Shown here: positions 10,208-18,930 of the stretch, piece by piece | Position numbering within the stretch: position 1 is the stretch's first letter | Layout: every line of letters starts with the position of its first letter | NCBI GenBank assembly: GCA_018889975.1 | Contig: CP076546.1 | Location: 1,922,001 to 1,986,000, forward strand | Reading direction: 5' to 3' | DNA: 64,000 nucleotides | Source: Bacillus sp. NP157 | GTDB taxonomy: Bacteria > Pseudomonadota > Gammaproteobacteria > Xanthomonadales > Rhodanobacteraceae | The notes under the pieces: model-generated | Databases searched by the model: none | What the model saw: the letters and a program-made list of their open reading frames with translations, nothing else | What the model was told of the DNA's origin: nothing | Made by a program: the position numbers and the translations under genes

Positions 10208-10219
10208 CGCAGCTTATCG

Positions 10220-10242
10220 GGGGCCTCGTCCACAGAGGCCCC
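10220..10242. terminator. Bidirectional terminator-like hairpin
   Basis: Perfect 8-bp inverted repeat GGGGCCTC / GAGGCCCC with a 7-base loop, between the convergent PfpI gene (ends 10,207) and the CopD-like gene (ends 10,260). No strong T-tract. Confidence 0.6.
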
Positions 10243-10259
10243 AACCTGGGCGGAGGTGT

Positions 10260-10682
10260 TCAGAAAGGTTTGACTACAACGAGCAGCAAGATAACCAGCG
10301 TTGTCACGCCCAACGAAATGAGGACACCCCGCTGCCTGGGGAGCAGCAGGGTGGAGTCCCGCACCAGGCGACGCAACTTCCCCGAGAGCATGCCGTGTAG
10401 CGCGGACAATCCGACAACGAGCACGATTTTGACCACTATCCAGTGCTGGGCGAACCACCCTCCCTTGACTGCCATGAACAAGCCAAGGGCCCAGGCAAGA
10501 AGCATGGCGGGTGAGGTCACGTGCCTGTCCCACCACGCAATCTGCGACAAAGCCGAAGAAAAGCTCGTGTGGGACCGCTCGGTCTTTGCCAGAGCGGCGA
10601 ACGTGACACTGACCAGGACCATTCCGGAAAGCCAGAGCAAGACGGCGAAGATGTGCAGGGCCTTGCAATAGAGATAATACAT
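10260..10682 (-). CDS. CopD/HemJ-like integral membrane protein
   Basis: 140 residues with four predicted membrane helices. The N-terminus MYYLYCKALHIFAVLLWLSG, with a His in the first helix, resembles the UPF0093/HemJ and CopD-like small heme/copper membrane proteins. HemJ is the oxygen-independent protoporphyrinogen oxidase; CopD proteins take part in copper uptake. I cannot separate the two by eye. It is the last gene of a leftward cluster with a DUF3817 gene (1 base away), an SDR gene and cyoE, a context that favours a heme/oxidase role. Confidence 0.65.
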   Translation of the reverse strand: MYYLYCKALHIFAVLLWLSGMVLVSVTFAALAKTERSHTSFSSALSQIAWWDRHVTSPAMLLAWALGLFMAVKGGWFAQHWIVVKIVLVVGLSALHGMLSGKLRRLVRDSTLLLPRQRGVLISLGVTTLVILLLVVVKPF

Positions 10683-10683
10683 A

Positions 10684-11028
10684 TCAGGCGCTATTCCGAA
10701 TCAGAAGTTCAAGTGCCCGCTGGCGCCGTGCCAGCAGACGATCGTTGACGAAAGCACCGAACGGAACAATCGCCGCGATGACCATGCGCAGAACATCTGA
10801 CCTTGGCCACCCGCCTGCGGAAACAGTACGAATCAGGGTCCACAGGTAAAGCACAAAGCAGAGACCGTGGATGGGGCCCATCACACGCACCGCAATGGCC
10901 AACCCTGCGATATGCTTCAACGGCACGGCGATGCAGAGCAGCGCAAGAAGCGTGCATCCCTCCAGGATTGATGCAACGCGCATCAGACGAATCTGGACAA
11001 TATCTTCGTGGTACTGCACAGGTTTCAC
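10684..11028 (-). CDS. DUF3817 family membrane protein
   Basis: 114 residues with three hydrophobic segments (about 26-45, 50-68, 82-98). RVASILEGCTLLALLCIAVP near the N-terminus and MGPIHGLCFVLYLW are characteristic of DUF3817, a small membrane family of unknown function often found with cytochrome oxidase assembly genes. It is packed between the SDR gene (9 bases) and the CopD/HemJ-like gene (1 base), so it is operonic. Confidence 0.75.
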   Translation of the reverse strand: MKPVQYHEDIVQIRLMRVASILEGCTLLALLCIAVPLKHIAGLAIAVRVMGPIHGLCFVLYLWTLIRTVSAGGWPRSDVLRMVIAAIVPFGAFVNDRLLARRQRALELLIRNSA

Positions 11029-11037
11029 GGGCTGCTC

Positions 11038-11790
11038 CTAGACGTGCTGACCGCCGTTGACGTGAATCTCCGCGCCGTTGACGTAACTGGCGTCCCCGGA
11101 GCAGAGAAACAGGACAACTTGCGCCACCTCCGCTGGATCGCCCAGGCGATGCATCGGAATCTGCTGGCTCACGATATGTTCCGTGCCGGCAGAAAGGATT
11201 GAGGTGTCTATTTCACCAGGAGCGATGGCGTTGACGCGAATGCCGAATCGCCCGAAGTCGAACGCCTGTTCCCGGGTCAGAGCCGCCAGCGCAGCTTTCG
11301 AACAGGCATATGCCGTACCCGCGAACGGATGGACGCGCGAGCCTGCGATGGACGTTACATTGACGACGGCGCCTCGCGTGGCTTTGAGCTCGGGGAGGAA
11401 CAACCGCGAAAGTGCCGCTGCAGCAAACAGGTTGACGTTGAAGACAGTGAGCCAATCCTCGAACACCGTGTCGGCCACTCCCATTCGCTGCCCGCCAGCG
11501 AGCTTGGGCGAAATCGCCGCGTTGTTGACAATCGCCGACAGGCCCGAGCCGCCCAACCTTTCGCGCACATTATCGGCGAGGGTCTGGTGAGACGCGGGGT
11601 CGGACAGGTCGGCCTGCACATGGCTTTCGCGCCCACCAGGCCACGGGCAGTCATCCGTAAACGGCGCGCGAGAGACCGTGAGTACCCGCCAGCCATGCTG
11701 GTAGAAAAGTTTGACGGTGGCGTGGCCAATGCCCCGGCTTGCGCCCGTGAGCAGCATGGTCCGCTGGAAGCCATTGGAATCGTGTGGCAT
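11038..11790 (-). CDS. Short-chain dehydrogenase/reductase (SDR)
   Basis: 250-residue NAD(P)-dependent oxidoreductase of classical SDR type. The cofactor motif TGASRGIG is at about 15-22, the NNAAIS structural motif at about 88, catalytic Ser in NVTSIAGS, then YACSK with the catalytic Tyr-X3-Lys, and IAPGEIDT after it. Substrate unknown. It lies in the leftward cluster cyoE-SDR-DUF3817-CopD/HemJ-like, 81 bases after the cyoE stop codon. Confidence 0.88.
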   Translation of the reverse strand: MPHDSNGFQRTMLLTGASRGIGHATVKLFYQHGWRVLTVSRAPFTDDCPWPGGRESHVQADLSDPASHQTLADNVRERLGGSGLSAIVNNAAISPKLAGGQRMGVADTVFEDWLTVFNVNLFAAAALSRLFLPELKATRGAVVNVTSIAGSRVHPFAGTAYACSKAALAALTREQAFDFGRFGIRVNAIAPGEIDTSILSAGTEHIVSQQIPMHRLGDPAEVAQVVLFLCSGDASYVNGAEIHVNGGQHV

Positions 11791-11871
11791 CAGGTTCGTC
11801 CTGGGTGAGGGCGCGAGTCGACGGTGCCGCCGACACGATGTTTTCGTCCTGGTGGGGAACCGCGGGTGCCC

Positions 11872-12780
11872 TCAGCTTCGGGGCTGGCCGTCAATTCGGC
11901 TGGCGTCCGTCGCTTGCCCGGTGGGATGGCGTCCGTCGACGGACATTGCTGCGTAAAGGGCCGTTACGATGACGACGGACGAGAAGAACATTGCCCGCGC
12001 CCAGGCCACATCACTCCGAGCGCGAAAACCGCGCAGGGCGAGTGAAAGCCAGAATGTGCCGGCAGAAAGAACGGTCACTTCGTAGACCGCACCAGCATAG
12101 CCAAAGTAACCAAGAGAGGCGGCAGACAGGACGAACGCACCGACACTGATGACCATTTGGCGCTTGGTGGCTCGCATACCTTTGACAAGCGGAAGCACGG
12201 GAATGCCGGCGGAGCGGTAGTCTGCCTCACGACGGATGGCAATGGCATAGGCGTGGGGAAGCTGCCACAGTGCAAACGTGATGAAGAGGACCGCTGCCCC
12301 CGCATCGAACACGCCGGTCGATGCACAGTAGCCGACCACCGGAGGCATGGCGCCCGCCACGCTCCCAGCGATAGTTCCATGCACCGATTTGCGCTTGAGG
12401 TAGAGGCTGTAGGGCCCGACGTAGACAACGAACCCGACGAGCAAGAGCACGGCCGGCAACGGGCTCTGCGTCGCAACGCAAACCGCTCCAAACCCGGCAA
12501 GGGCGGATATACTGGCAAACGACAGCGCAGCTGATGCGGAAATCGTTCCTTACACCGTCGGTCGATCGCGGGTACGCACCATCAAGGCGTCGATGTCCCG
12601 GTCAACGACGTTGTTGACGGCACACGCCGACGCAATGACAAAGCACACGCCAATGGCGACAAGTGCTCCTTTCATCCACTCAACATTCGTCCACGAGCCC
12701 AGCAGGAATCCGCCGGTCACAGCAATGAGATTACCGAGCACGATGCCGGGCTTGGTGAGTTCGATATACGCCCTGATCAT
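11872..12780 (-). pseudogene. cyoE: Heme o synthase (protoheme IX farnesyltransferase) with in-frame stop
   Basis: CyoE/CtaB converts heme B to heme O for cytochrome oxidases, using the membrane UbiA-prenyltransferase fold. The reading frame from MIRAYIELTKPGIVLGNL through NNVVDRDIDALMVRTRDRPTV matches the family, then a TAA (12,550-12,552) interrupts codon 77. The same frame continues with GTISASAALSF and the rest of the enzyme (VGYCASTGVFDAGAAVLF, LWQLPHAYAIAIRR, IPVLP) to a normal C-terminus, 302 codons in all. It is a single-codon nonsense change, not a frameshift: known homologues have Lys or Thr at this position. Either the gene is recently inactivated, or the base is a sequencing error. 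An internal ATG at 12,459 could start only a truncated protein without the first Asp-rich motif. Confidence 0.85.
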
Positions 12781-12920
12781 GGCCAAACTATCTGCTTTCC
12801 AGGATATGCCGCCGGACGGCAGGCACATGCCGGGATATTGCGTTGCTGGCAGGCCGGCGTAAACGACGTAATTGCCTCGTTTCGGGTCGCGCAGACAGCT
12901 TCCTCAAAGACGAACCCGAT

Positions 12921-13877
12921 TCAGACGCGCACGTCGTCGATTGCCCCCTTGGCAACGCGCCGCATCGCTTGCGGTGACATCCCATGAATTTTCACGAATG
13001 CGCGCCGCATCCGTTCTGGGTCGTGGAAGCCGACCGCCGCAGCAATGCGTTCGACCGGCTCCGCTCCTTCCCTCAGCCGAGAACGCGCCGCCTCAACCCG
13101 CAGCCGTTCGACCGCCCGGGCTGGCGTCTCGCCGGTTTCATGGCGGAAGGCGCGGCCAAATTGCCGCACACTCAAATTGGCAGCTTCGGCGAGCCGTTCG
13201 ATGGGCAGAGGCTGGTTCAGATGTTCACGGGCGAAGGTAAGTGCACGGCGTATCCGATCGGACGCCGGCTCCATCTGCGACATCTCCGAGAACTGCGACT
13301 GCCCTCCGGAACGCCTGTGATAGACGACGAGATTCCGGGATATGAGCCGCGCAATCTCGGGACCGTGGTCCGCCTCGATTAGCGCTAAGGCGAGGTCGAT
13401 TCCAGCTGTGACACCCGCCGATGTCCATACGTGTCCATCATTGACATAAATGGCATCGGGCTCCGCGCGGACGAGCGGATAACGTTGCTGGAACTGGGTC
13501 GCCAGGCCCCAATGCGTCGTCGCGCGCCTTCCGTCGAGCAAGCCAGTCTCGGCAAGAAGGAACGCACCGGTACATACGCTTGCGACCCGTGTGGCATTCG
13601 ACGCGTGTGCGCGTGCCGCCTCGATGACCACCGTCTCGAACATCGGGGCCGTATCTCCGCCGATGAAAACCACGGTATCTGCGTCGAACGCATCATGAGC
13701 AACCGTGGCAAGGGCATGACCACCGCTGCTGACGATGTCCCCTCCCGTCGCTGAGGTCAGGCGCAGGTCGTAGAGGGGGCGCCCAGGGACAAGGCAAGCA
13801 GCTTCGAACGCGCCCATCGGGCCTGCTAGGTCGAGCATCCAGAAGCCGGGGCAAATGAAAAAGGCGATGCGAGTCAT
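12921..13877 (-). CDS. GlxA-family transcriptional regulator (DJ-1/PfpI + AraC HTH)
   Basis: 318 residues. N-terminal DJ-1/PfpI-like sensor domain (FFICPGFWMLDLAGPMGAF, SVCTGAFLLAETGLLDG) is fused to a C-terminal AraC-type double helix-turn-helix (about 215-310; ERLAEAANLSVRQFGRAFRH, VGFHDPERMRRAFVKIHG). Such proteins are amidase-like regulators that sense small metabolites and usually control neighbouring genes. It is transcribed away from the small gene at 14,118. A second GlxA paralogue lies at 17,754, with an oxidoreductase, cyoCD and a RidA-like gene in between. Confidence 0.9.
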   Translation of the reverse strand: MTRIAFFICPGFWMLDLAGPMGAFEAACLVPGRPLYDLRLTSATGGDIVSSGGHALATVAHDAFDADTVVFIGGDTAPMFETVVIEAARAHASNATRVASVCTGAFLLAETGLLDGRRATTHWGLATQFQQRYPLVRAEPDAIYVNDGHVWTSAGVTAGIDLALALIEADHGPEIARLISRNLVVYHRRSGGQSQFSEMSQMEPASDRIRRALTFAREHLNQPLPIERLAEAANLSVRQFGRAFRHETGETPARAVERLRVEAARSRLREGAEPVERIAAAVGFHDPERMRRAFVKIHGMSPQAMRRVAKGAIDDVRV

Positions 13878-14117
13878 GTGTCCCTTTATAAGGGATCACG
13901 GTCCTTTACGCCACCCCGCCTGCACGGCACGCTGTCTGCCAAGCCCCTGAGAAGCACCCGACAATGTCGGTCCACAGCTTTCCCTCTCCCCAACAAGGCC
14001 CTGCACGGCATGTCTCCCCGAGTCGCCCCGCCCTCCCCGGCTGCCGGTTGGCCGCCCGAACCAAGCGCGACCGGCACCGGGCCCCTCCCGGCGCCACGTG
14101 GAACCAATATTGACGCC

Positions 14118-14303
14118 ATGCCGGCCGTTCTCTTTCGCCTTGCATCCGCCATCGAGCGCGACAGTTCACGGGTCGAATCCTGGTACACCGACGATCCGAT
14201 TGATGCGCTGGGGTGCAGAACGGCACAGGCGGTCGTTGCGGGCGGGCAGCTCGTGCTTGTTCTCGACTTTCTCAAAGCGGTGCAGCAACGCGACGGCCTT
14301 TAG
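14118..14303 (+). CDS. Small hypothetical protein, 61 residues
   Basis: Short protein with the feel of a real gene: a helical N-terminus (FRLASAIERDSSRVESWY) and then DPIDALGCRTAQAVVAGGQ with a leucine-rich end. The D-P-h-x-x-L-G-x-x-T-A pattern recalls the C-terminal domain of DUF2384/MbcA-ParS antitoxin-like proteins, but the protein is too short to assign and no toxin gene is adjacent. It lies between divergent GlxA and convergent Old Yellow Enzyme genes. Confidence 0.5.
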   Translation: MPAVLFRLASAIERDSSRVESWYTDDPIDALGCRTAQAVVAGGQLVLVLDFLKAVQQRDGL

Positions 14304-14388
14304 GGCCGGGTTGGCCTGTCGGCTGGATCATCGTCCGTGCGTTCCGCATAGGCCGCGCGACGGCACATGACCGTCGCACGGCGTCCGC

Positions 14389-15543
14389 TCATCGGTTGGG
14401 CGCTGGGAGGGCCTCGGGTGTATACGGGGCGTAGTCCACGTACCCCTCGGCCCCGCCCCCGTAGAACGTGTCGCGATGGGGCGTGGCCAGAGGCCAACCG
14501 TTTCGCATTCGCTCGACGAGATCCGGATTGCTGACGAAGTTCGCACCGAACGCAGCGAGGTCAACGTCGCCGCCGTCGATGAGCTCCTCTGCGGACGTTT
14601 TGGTCAGGCCGCCCGCAACAATGACCGCCGTATCCGTCAGCGATGGCCGCATCACGGACACGAGCTCGAAGAACGATTTCCCCGTGTCAGCGGTTCCACT
14701 GTCGAAGCCTTCAACCTTGAACTGCGACTGGTCGATGAGGTGAACGTAGGCCAGGCCGCGAGCGCCAATCTCTTTGGCGAGGGCGGAATACGTCTCGTCG
14801 ATCGCGGGATAAAGCGGCATGTCCTGGAAAACGCTGTAGGGCGAAAGCCGGATCCCGACGCGGTGGCGCCCCACCGCACCGACGACAGCGTCAATGACTG
14901 CCAACGTGAACCTGAGGCGATCGTCTATGTTACCAGCCCCGAAGCGGTCGTCGCGGTCGTTGACCAACGGATTGAGGAACTGCTCAATCAGATAGCCGTT
15001 TGCCCCATGGATCTCGACCCCGTCAAAGCCAGCTTCCATTGCATTGCGTGCGGCCTGCGCGAAGTCACGGACGGCGTTATCGACATCGGCCTCGGTCATG
15101 CGCCGCGGAGCCGGCGTCCCGACCAGCGCGGGCTCGCCTTGTTCGTTGAACCCATAAGCCATCCCGCCCCGGGCCCGACGCGTCGATGAGCTCAACGGCT
15201 GCGTTCCCTCACCCTGGATGGACGGGTGTGAAATGCGGCCGACATGCCAAATTTGCGCAAACATCCTGCCTCCCACTGCATGAACGGAATCGGTAACCAA
15301 CTTCCACCCGGCAATCTGCGCTGCTGTGTAGATACCTGGATTGAAGATGTATCCCTGTCCCTCAAGCGAAATGGGCGTGCCTTCACTGATGATGAGTCCC
15401 GCGGTCGCCCGCTGCGCGTAATAGAGCGCGACGTTGACGTTGGGAACATCTCCCGGCGCGCGGGCACGGGTCATGGGCGCCATCACGACGCGGTTTCGGA
15501 GCACCATGTCTCCAAGGCGAAATTCTTTGAATAGGTTTGACAT
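14389..15543 (-). CDS. Old Yellow Enzyme family alkene reductase
   Basis: 384-residue FMN-dependent TIM-barrel reductase acting on activated C=C bonds of electrophiles such as enones or nitro compounds. The N-terminus (LFKEFRLGDMVLRNRVVMAP), the FMN/substrate pair HGANGYL (His-X-X-Asn), GRISHP and the C-terminal phosphate-binding segment (IVAGGLTKTSAEELIDGGDVDLAAFG) are intact. I chose the second Met (MSNLFKEF). It is convergent with the small gene at 14,118; both nearby GlxA regulators are candidate controllers. Confidence 0.92.
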   Translation of the reverse strand: MSNLFKEFRLGDMVLRNRVVMAPMTRARAPGDVPNVNVALYYAQRATAGLIISEGTPISLEGQGYIFNPGIYTAAQIAGWKLVTDSVHAVGGRMFAQIWHVGRISHPSIQGEGTQPLSSSTRRARGGMAYGFNEQGEPALVGTPAPRRMTEADVDNAVRDFAQAARNAMEAGFDGVEIHGANGYLIEQFLNPLVNDRDDRFGAGNIDDRLRFTLAVIDAVVGAVGRHRVGIRLSPYSVFQDMPLYPAIDETYSALAKEIGARGLAYVHLIDQSQFKVEGFDSGTADTGKSFFELVSVMRPSLTDTAVIVAGGLTKTSAEELIDGGDVDLAAFGANFVSNPDLVERMRNGWPLATPHRDTFYGGGAEGYVDYAPYTPEALPAPNR

Positions 15544-15915
15544 CAATTCCGTACCAGGGGTGGGGATTAGCACGTTTTCTGCGGGGCGAACACGCTGCCA
15601 TCAAAACAACCATACGGCGGCTGCAACGCGCCGATCGAAAGAGCGTACACAGCCGCCACTGCGCGGCGTGGGACGTAGTTCCCTCATAACGCGCCAGCCA
15701 AGAATGTGAAACCGCGCGCATGCGGCTTTGATGCGGAAAAGGAGGCTGCGACAGCGTGTCGCACGGCCGAAATGAAGGGAAACGCGACGTTTGTAGGCGC
15801 GAGAACGGGGATTAGATTAGCGCGCCGACCCAGCGCCCTCGCTGCGGTGCCCCTCCCCACCACCATGGCCGAGACATGCCCAAGCGCCATTCGAACCCTG
15901 TGCCCAGGTTGAACC
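15544..15915. other. Intergenic region where cyoAB would be expected
   Basis: About 370 bases between the leftward alkene reductase and rightward cyoC. In canonical cyoABCDE operons cyoB would end here. I checked the plus frames and see no CyoB-like C-terminal remnant; the small open frames look like chance. Promoters for both flanking genes must lie here. Confidence 0.45.
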
Positions 15916-16548
15916 ATGACTAGCCCTGAGACGATACCCACCACAACCGTGAAACCGGATGTCCAGTTCTGGATGACGGAAGAACATCACGCAGAAAGTC
16001 CGACGCTGTTGGGTTTCTGGATTTACCTGATGAGCGACTGCCTCATCTTCGCCGTCCTCTTCGCGTGCTACTGCGTTCTCGGGCGCGGTTTCGCCGGCGG
16101 CCCGTCGGGCGCGGACCTCTTCGAACTGCCGCTGGTTGCCACCAACACCGCGATGCTGCTGCTGTCCTCGATAACATACGGCTTTGGCTTGTTGCACATG
16201 CAACAAGAGCGCAAGGCAAAAATGATGCTATGGCTCGCGATCACGGCGTTGTTTGGCATTGCCTTCGTTGCCCTCGAATGCCATGAATTCATCCAGCTCG
16301 TCGCCGAAGACGCAACGCCCCAGCGCAGTGCGTTCCTGTCATCGTTTTTCACACTGGTCGGAACCCACGGCCTTCACGTGTGCTTCGGCCTGTTGTGGCT
16401 CGTCATCCTCCTTGCCCAGGTCGCCAAGCATGGTCTGACCGCGGCGAACAAGCGTCGCATCATGTGCCTGTCGATGTTCTGGCACTTCCTCGACGTCATC
16501 TGGATCGGGGTCTTCTCCGTCGTATATCTCATGGGAGTCCTTCCTTGA
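15916..16548 (+). CDS. cyoC: Cytochrome bo3 ubiquinol oxidase subunit III
   Basis: 210 residues with five membrane helices, the usual length. Family features include LGFWIYLMSDCLIFAVLFACY near the start, HEFIQL with the conserved Glu/His region, and FFTLVGTHGLHVCFGLLW before the last helices. It is a structural subunit of the quinol oxidase and not catalytic itself. cyoD overlaps its stop codon. Subunits I and II (cyoB, cyoA) are absent from the window, so this is a partial operon; see the cyoE entry. Confidence 0.93.
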   Translation: MTSPETIPTTTVKPDVQFWMTEEHHAESPTLLGFWIYLMSDCLIFAVLFACYCVLGRGFAGGPSGADLFELPLVATNTAMLLLSSITYGFGLLHMQQERKAKMMLWLAITALFGIAFVALECHEFIQLVAEDATPQRSAFLSSFFTLVGTHGLHVCFGLLWLVILLAQVAKHGLTAANKRRIMCLSMFWHFLDVIWIGVFSVVYLMGVLP

Positions 16549-16943
16549 ACCATCCCCAAAACCCTCACCACGTTCACGACGAATCAGACGGAGCGGGCCC
16601 GCATGTCACGCTCGGCGGCTACCTCAAGGGCTTCGTACTGGCGGTGATCCTGACCGCCATACCGTTCTGGCTTGTGATGGCCAAGGTAATTCCCGATTCC
16701 CGGGTGCTGACCCTGGTCATCACCGCCTTCGCCGCCACGCAGATCGTCGTGCACATGAAGTACTTCCTTCATATGGACATGAAATCAGAAGGCGGCTGGA
16801 ACATGCTCGCGCTTATTTTCACCCTCGTCCTGGTCATGATCACACTGGCCGGGTCAATCTGGGTGATGTACCACCTCAACACGAACATGATGCCCGGGAT
16901 GATGCACGAAATGACCCCCGCGGAGGCCAGGAGTCTTCCGTGA
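16545..16943 (+). CDS. cyoD: Cytochrome bo3 ubiquinol oxidase subunit IV
   Basis: 132 residues with three membrane helices (GFVLAVILTAIPFWLVMA, LVITAFAATQIVVHMKYFLH, LALIFTLVLVMITLAGSIW), matching CyoD. The only sensible start is a TTG in the four-base overlap with the cyoC stop codon (TTGA), giving MNHPQNPHHVHDES. The His-rich N-terminus and Met-rich C-terminal tail (NMMPGMMHEM) are longer than in the E. coli protein and may bind metal, which is an inference. Subunit IV assists assembly of the Cu-B site. Confidence 0.9.
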   Translation: MNHPQNPHHVHDESDGAGPHVTLGGYLKGFVLAVILTAIPFWLVMAKVIPDSRVLTLVITAFAATQIVVHMKYFLHMDMKSEGGWNMLALIFTLVLVMITLAGSIWVMYHLNTNMMPGMMHEMTPAEARSLP

Positions 16944-17093
16944 GGTCGGCTTGAGGGCGACACACCTGGCGCGAACCGAGGGAACTGCGTCGTTCCCCGT
17001 TCCGGTGACGACAACTAGATTGATCGCAAGGCGTGGCGGGAGCCGTCGACGGCAGGACCGCAACGCGTGAACATCCCAACCATGGAGAATGCT

Positions 17094-17675
17094 ATGTCCG
17101 AGAATGTGCAGGAACGCCGTACCTTTCTGAGCCAGGCCGCAGGAATCACCGCCGTCGCCGCCGCCGCGGGGCTGTCTGGCATTGCGACTGTGGAAGCAGC
17201 GGGGGTCGACAAGGTGCCCACGACGCGCAGAGCACCGGTACAAGCCGGCCACGCCAGCAAGAGCATTGTCGAAATCCCGGCTGGCAATCCGGTGTACGGC
17301 AAGAGCGTCAGCGGATTTGACGAATGGGCCTACGCCGCCGCGGTTCGCGCCAATGGATTTTTGTTCATCGCGGGTGCCGTAGGCTTCCGTGCTGATGGCA
17401 CCATTCCTGAGTCGGTCGGTGAACAGTGCGAGCTTGCTTTCAAGCGCCTCGAGGAGATTCTCCGTCTGGAGGGACTGACGATGGCCGATCTCGTCGAAGT
17501 CGTCAGCTATCACGTCGAGCTCAAGGCAAATCTCGACGCCTTCATGCCCGTAAAGGCGCGCCATTTCGTCCGGCCCTTCCCCGCCTGGACGCTGATCGGC
17601 GTTGAGGCACTCGGTCTGCCCGAACTCAAAGTCGAGATTCGCGCAACAGCTGCCTACCCGGCCCCTGCCGGCTGA
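17094..17675 (+). CDS. Exported RidA-like (YjgF/UK114) protein lacking the catalytic Arg
   Basis: 193 residues. A Tat-type signal (QERRTFLSQAAGITAVAAAA) precedes a RidA domain (about 60-190). Classical RidA enamine/imine deaminases need an Arg in a Phe/Tyr-Pro-Ala-Arg segment; here it reads FPAWTLIGVEALGLP, with Trp165 in its place, as in several non-deaminase Rid subfamilies. The start was chosen for the GGAG upstream of MSENV. A possible protective role against reactive metabolites in the periplasm is inference. Confidence 0.82.
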   Translation: MSENVQERRTFLSQAAGITAVAAAAGLSGIATVEAAGVDKVPTTRRAPVQAGHASKSIVEIPAGNPVYGKSVSGFDEWAYAAAVRANGFLFIAGAVGFRADGTIPESVGEQCELAFKRLEEILRLEGLTMADLVEVVSYHVELKANLDAFMPVKARHFVRPFPAWTLIGVEALGLPELKVEIRATAAYPAPAG

Positions 17676-17683
17676 CCCAACAA

Positions 17684-17715
17684 GAAATGGGTGCCCCGCC
17701 AGGGGTTCCCATTTC
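17684..17715. terminator. Bidirectional terminator-like hairpin
   Basis: Near-perfect 14-bp inverted repeat (GAAATGGGTGCCCC against GGGGTTCCCATTTC, one mismatch) with a 4-base loop, between convergent ridA-like (ends 17,675) and glxA-like (ends 17,754) genes. Confidence 0.75.
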
Positions 17716-17753
17716 CTGGCTCTGGTGCAGCAAACACATGGGTCGTCGCCAGG

Positions 17754-18725
17754 TCAGACCGCTGAACGCAAAGGCGTCCCCGCATTGAGCGCCATCCTTC
17801 TGATGCTCTGCGGGGGATGCCCGGTGACACGGATGAAGGCGCGGCGCATGCGCTCGGGATCGACGAATCCAACGCCCGCCGCGATGCGTTCGATTGGTTC
17901 GTGCCCGGCTTCCACGAGCGGGGTTGCCGCTTCCACCCGCAGCCGCTCGACCGCCTTGGCAGGGGTGTTGCCTGTCTCGGCAAGGAAGGCGCGGCCAAAC
18001 TGGCGCGCACTCAGCCCTGCGATCTTTGCAAGGCGCTCCGTCGACAGATCCTCGGAGAGGTGAGTGCCAACGTAGGCCATCACGTCACGCATCCGGACGG
18101 TCGCCGGCTCGATCTCGGCGCATGAGGAAAACTGCGACTGCCCGCCGGGACGGTGATTCCAGAAGACAAGTTGGCATGCCGTTTCGCGGGCAACCTCAGG
18201 ACCGAGATCGTGGCCGATCAACGCCAGCGAAAGGTCGATGCCGGCGGAAACGCCTGCAGACGTCCAGATGCCGCGGTCGTTGACGTACATCTCATCGCTC
18301 CTGACGCGAAGCGAAGGAAAGCGCCGCTGGAGAAGCAATGCATAGCGCCAGTGCGTCGTCGCAATATGGCCGTCAAGCAGACCTGACTCGGCAAGGATGA
18401 ACGCGCCAGTGCATACGCTCGCGATTCGCGTCATGCCATGAGCCGCAAGGCGTCTCAGATGCCCAGCAAGCGCGGGATGGGCACATGGCTCGTTCGCTAC
18501 ATCACCACCGGTGACTATGACGGTGTCGAAGGTCCTGATGTCAAACGCGGAGGTCAGCACGACAAGCCCGGAACTACTCCTGACCGGACCCCCACTCTCC
18601 GAAACAACGTGGCAACAATATCGCTCGCCGTCCGACAGGTTGCTCGCGTTCTCAAACGCTGACAGCGGACCGCCCAGGTCCTGGATCTGGAATCCCGGGA
18701 ACACAACGAAGGCAACATGGTGCAT
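17754..18725 (-). CDS. GlxA-family transcriptional regulator, second copy
   Basis: 323 residues from MHHVAFVVFPGF. DJ-1/PfpI-like domain with SVCTGAFILAESGLLDG, then an AraC helix-turn-helix pair (STERLAKIAGLSARQFGRAF, VGFVDPERMRRAF). It is clearly paralogous to the protein at 12,921-13,877: same domain order, shared TTHW, WTSAGV.AGIDL and GGQSQFS segments. It is divergent from the thiolase gene at 19,109; the long intergenic region between them carries interleaved inverted repeats and is a plausible control site. Confidence 0.9.
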   Translation of the reverse strand: MHHVAFVVFPGFQIQDLGGPLSAFENASNLSDGERYCCHVVSESGGPVRSSSGLVVLTSAFDIRTFDTVIVTGGDVANEPCAHPALAGHLRRLAAHGMTRIASVCTGAFILAESGLLDGHIATTHWRYALLLQRRFPSLRVRSDEMYVNDRGIWTSAGVSAGIDLSLALIGHDLGPEVARETACQLVFWNHRPGGQSQFSSCAEIEPATVRMRDVMAYVGTHLSEDLSTERLAKIAGLSARQFGRAFLAETGNTPAKAVERLRVEAATPLVEAGHEPIERIAAGVGFVDPERMRRAFIRVTGHPPQSIRRMALNAGTPLRSAV

Positions 18726-18930
18726 GTCAGCCCCTGGCCTGGTTTGGATCAACGGGACCTCTGACCTGCCGCTCCGGCAAGTCGTTGCGTGGTCGTGACC
18801 AACAAAGGGATAAGGAAGTCATGGGACATATTGTCGCGTAGTCGCTTCCCGGGACGTCGGACGTATACCCCTCAAAGGGCGTCGCAGGGCCGTGTCTTCC
18901 CGCGGCATGTCCGGGGTCCGTTCCGCACAC

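Noticed and set aside
11872-12780. Frameshift in cyoE
   Set aside because: The two halves are in the same frame; the break is a single TAA codon, so nonsense and not frameshift.
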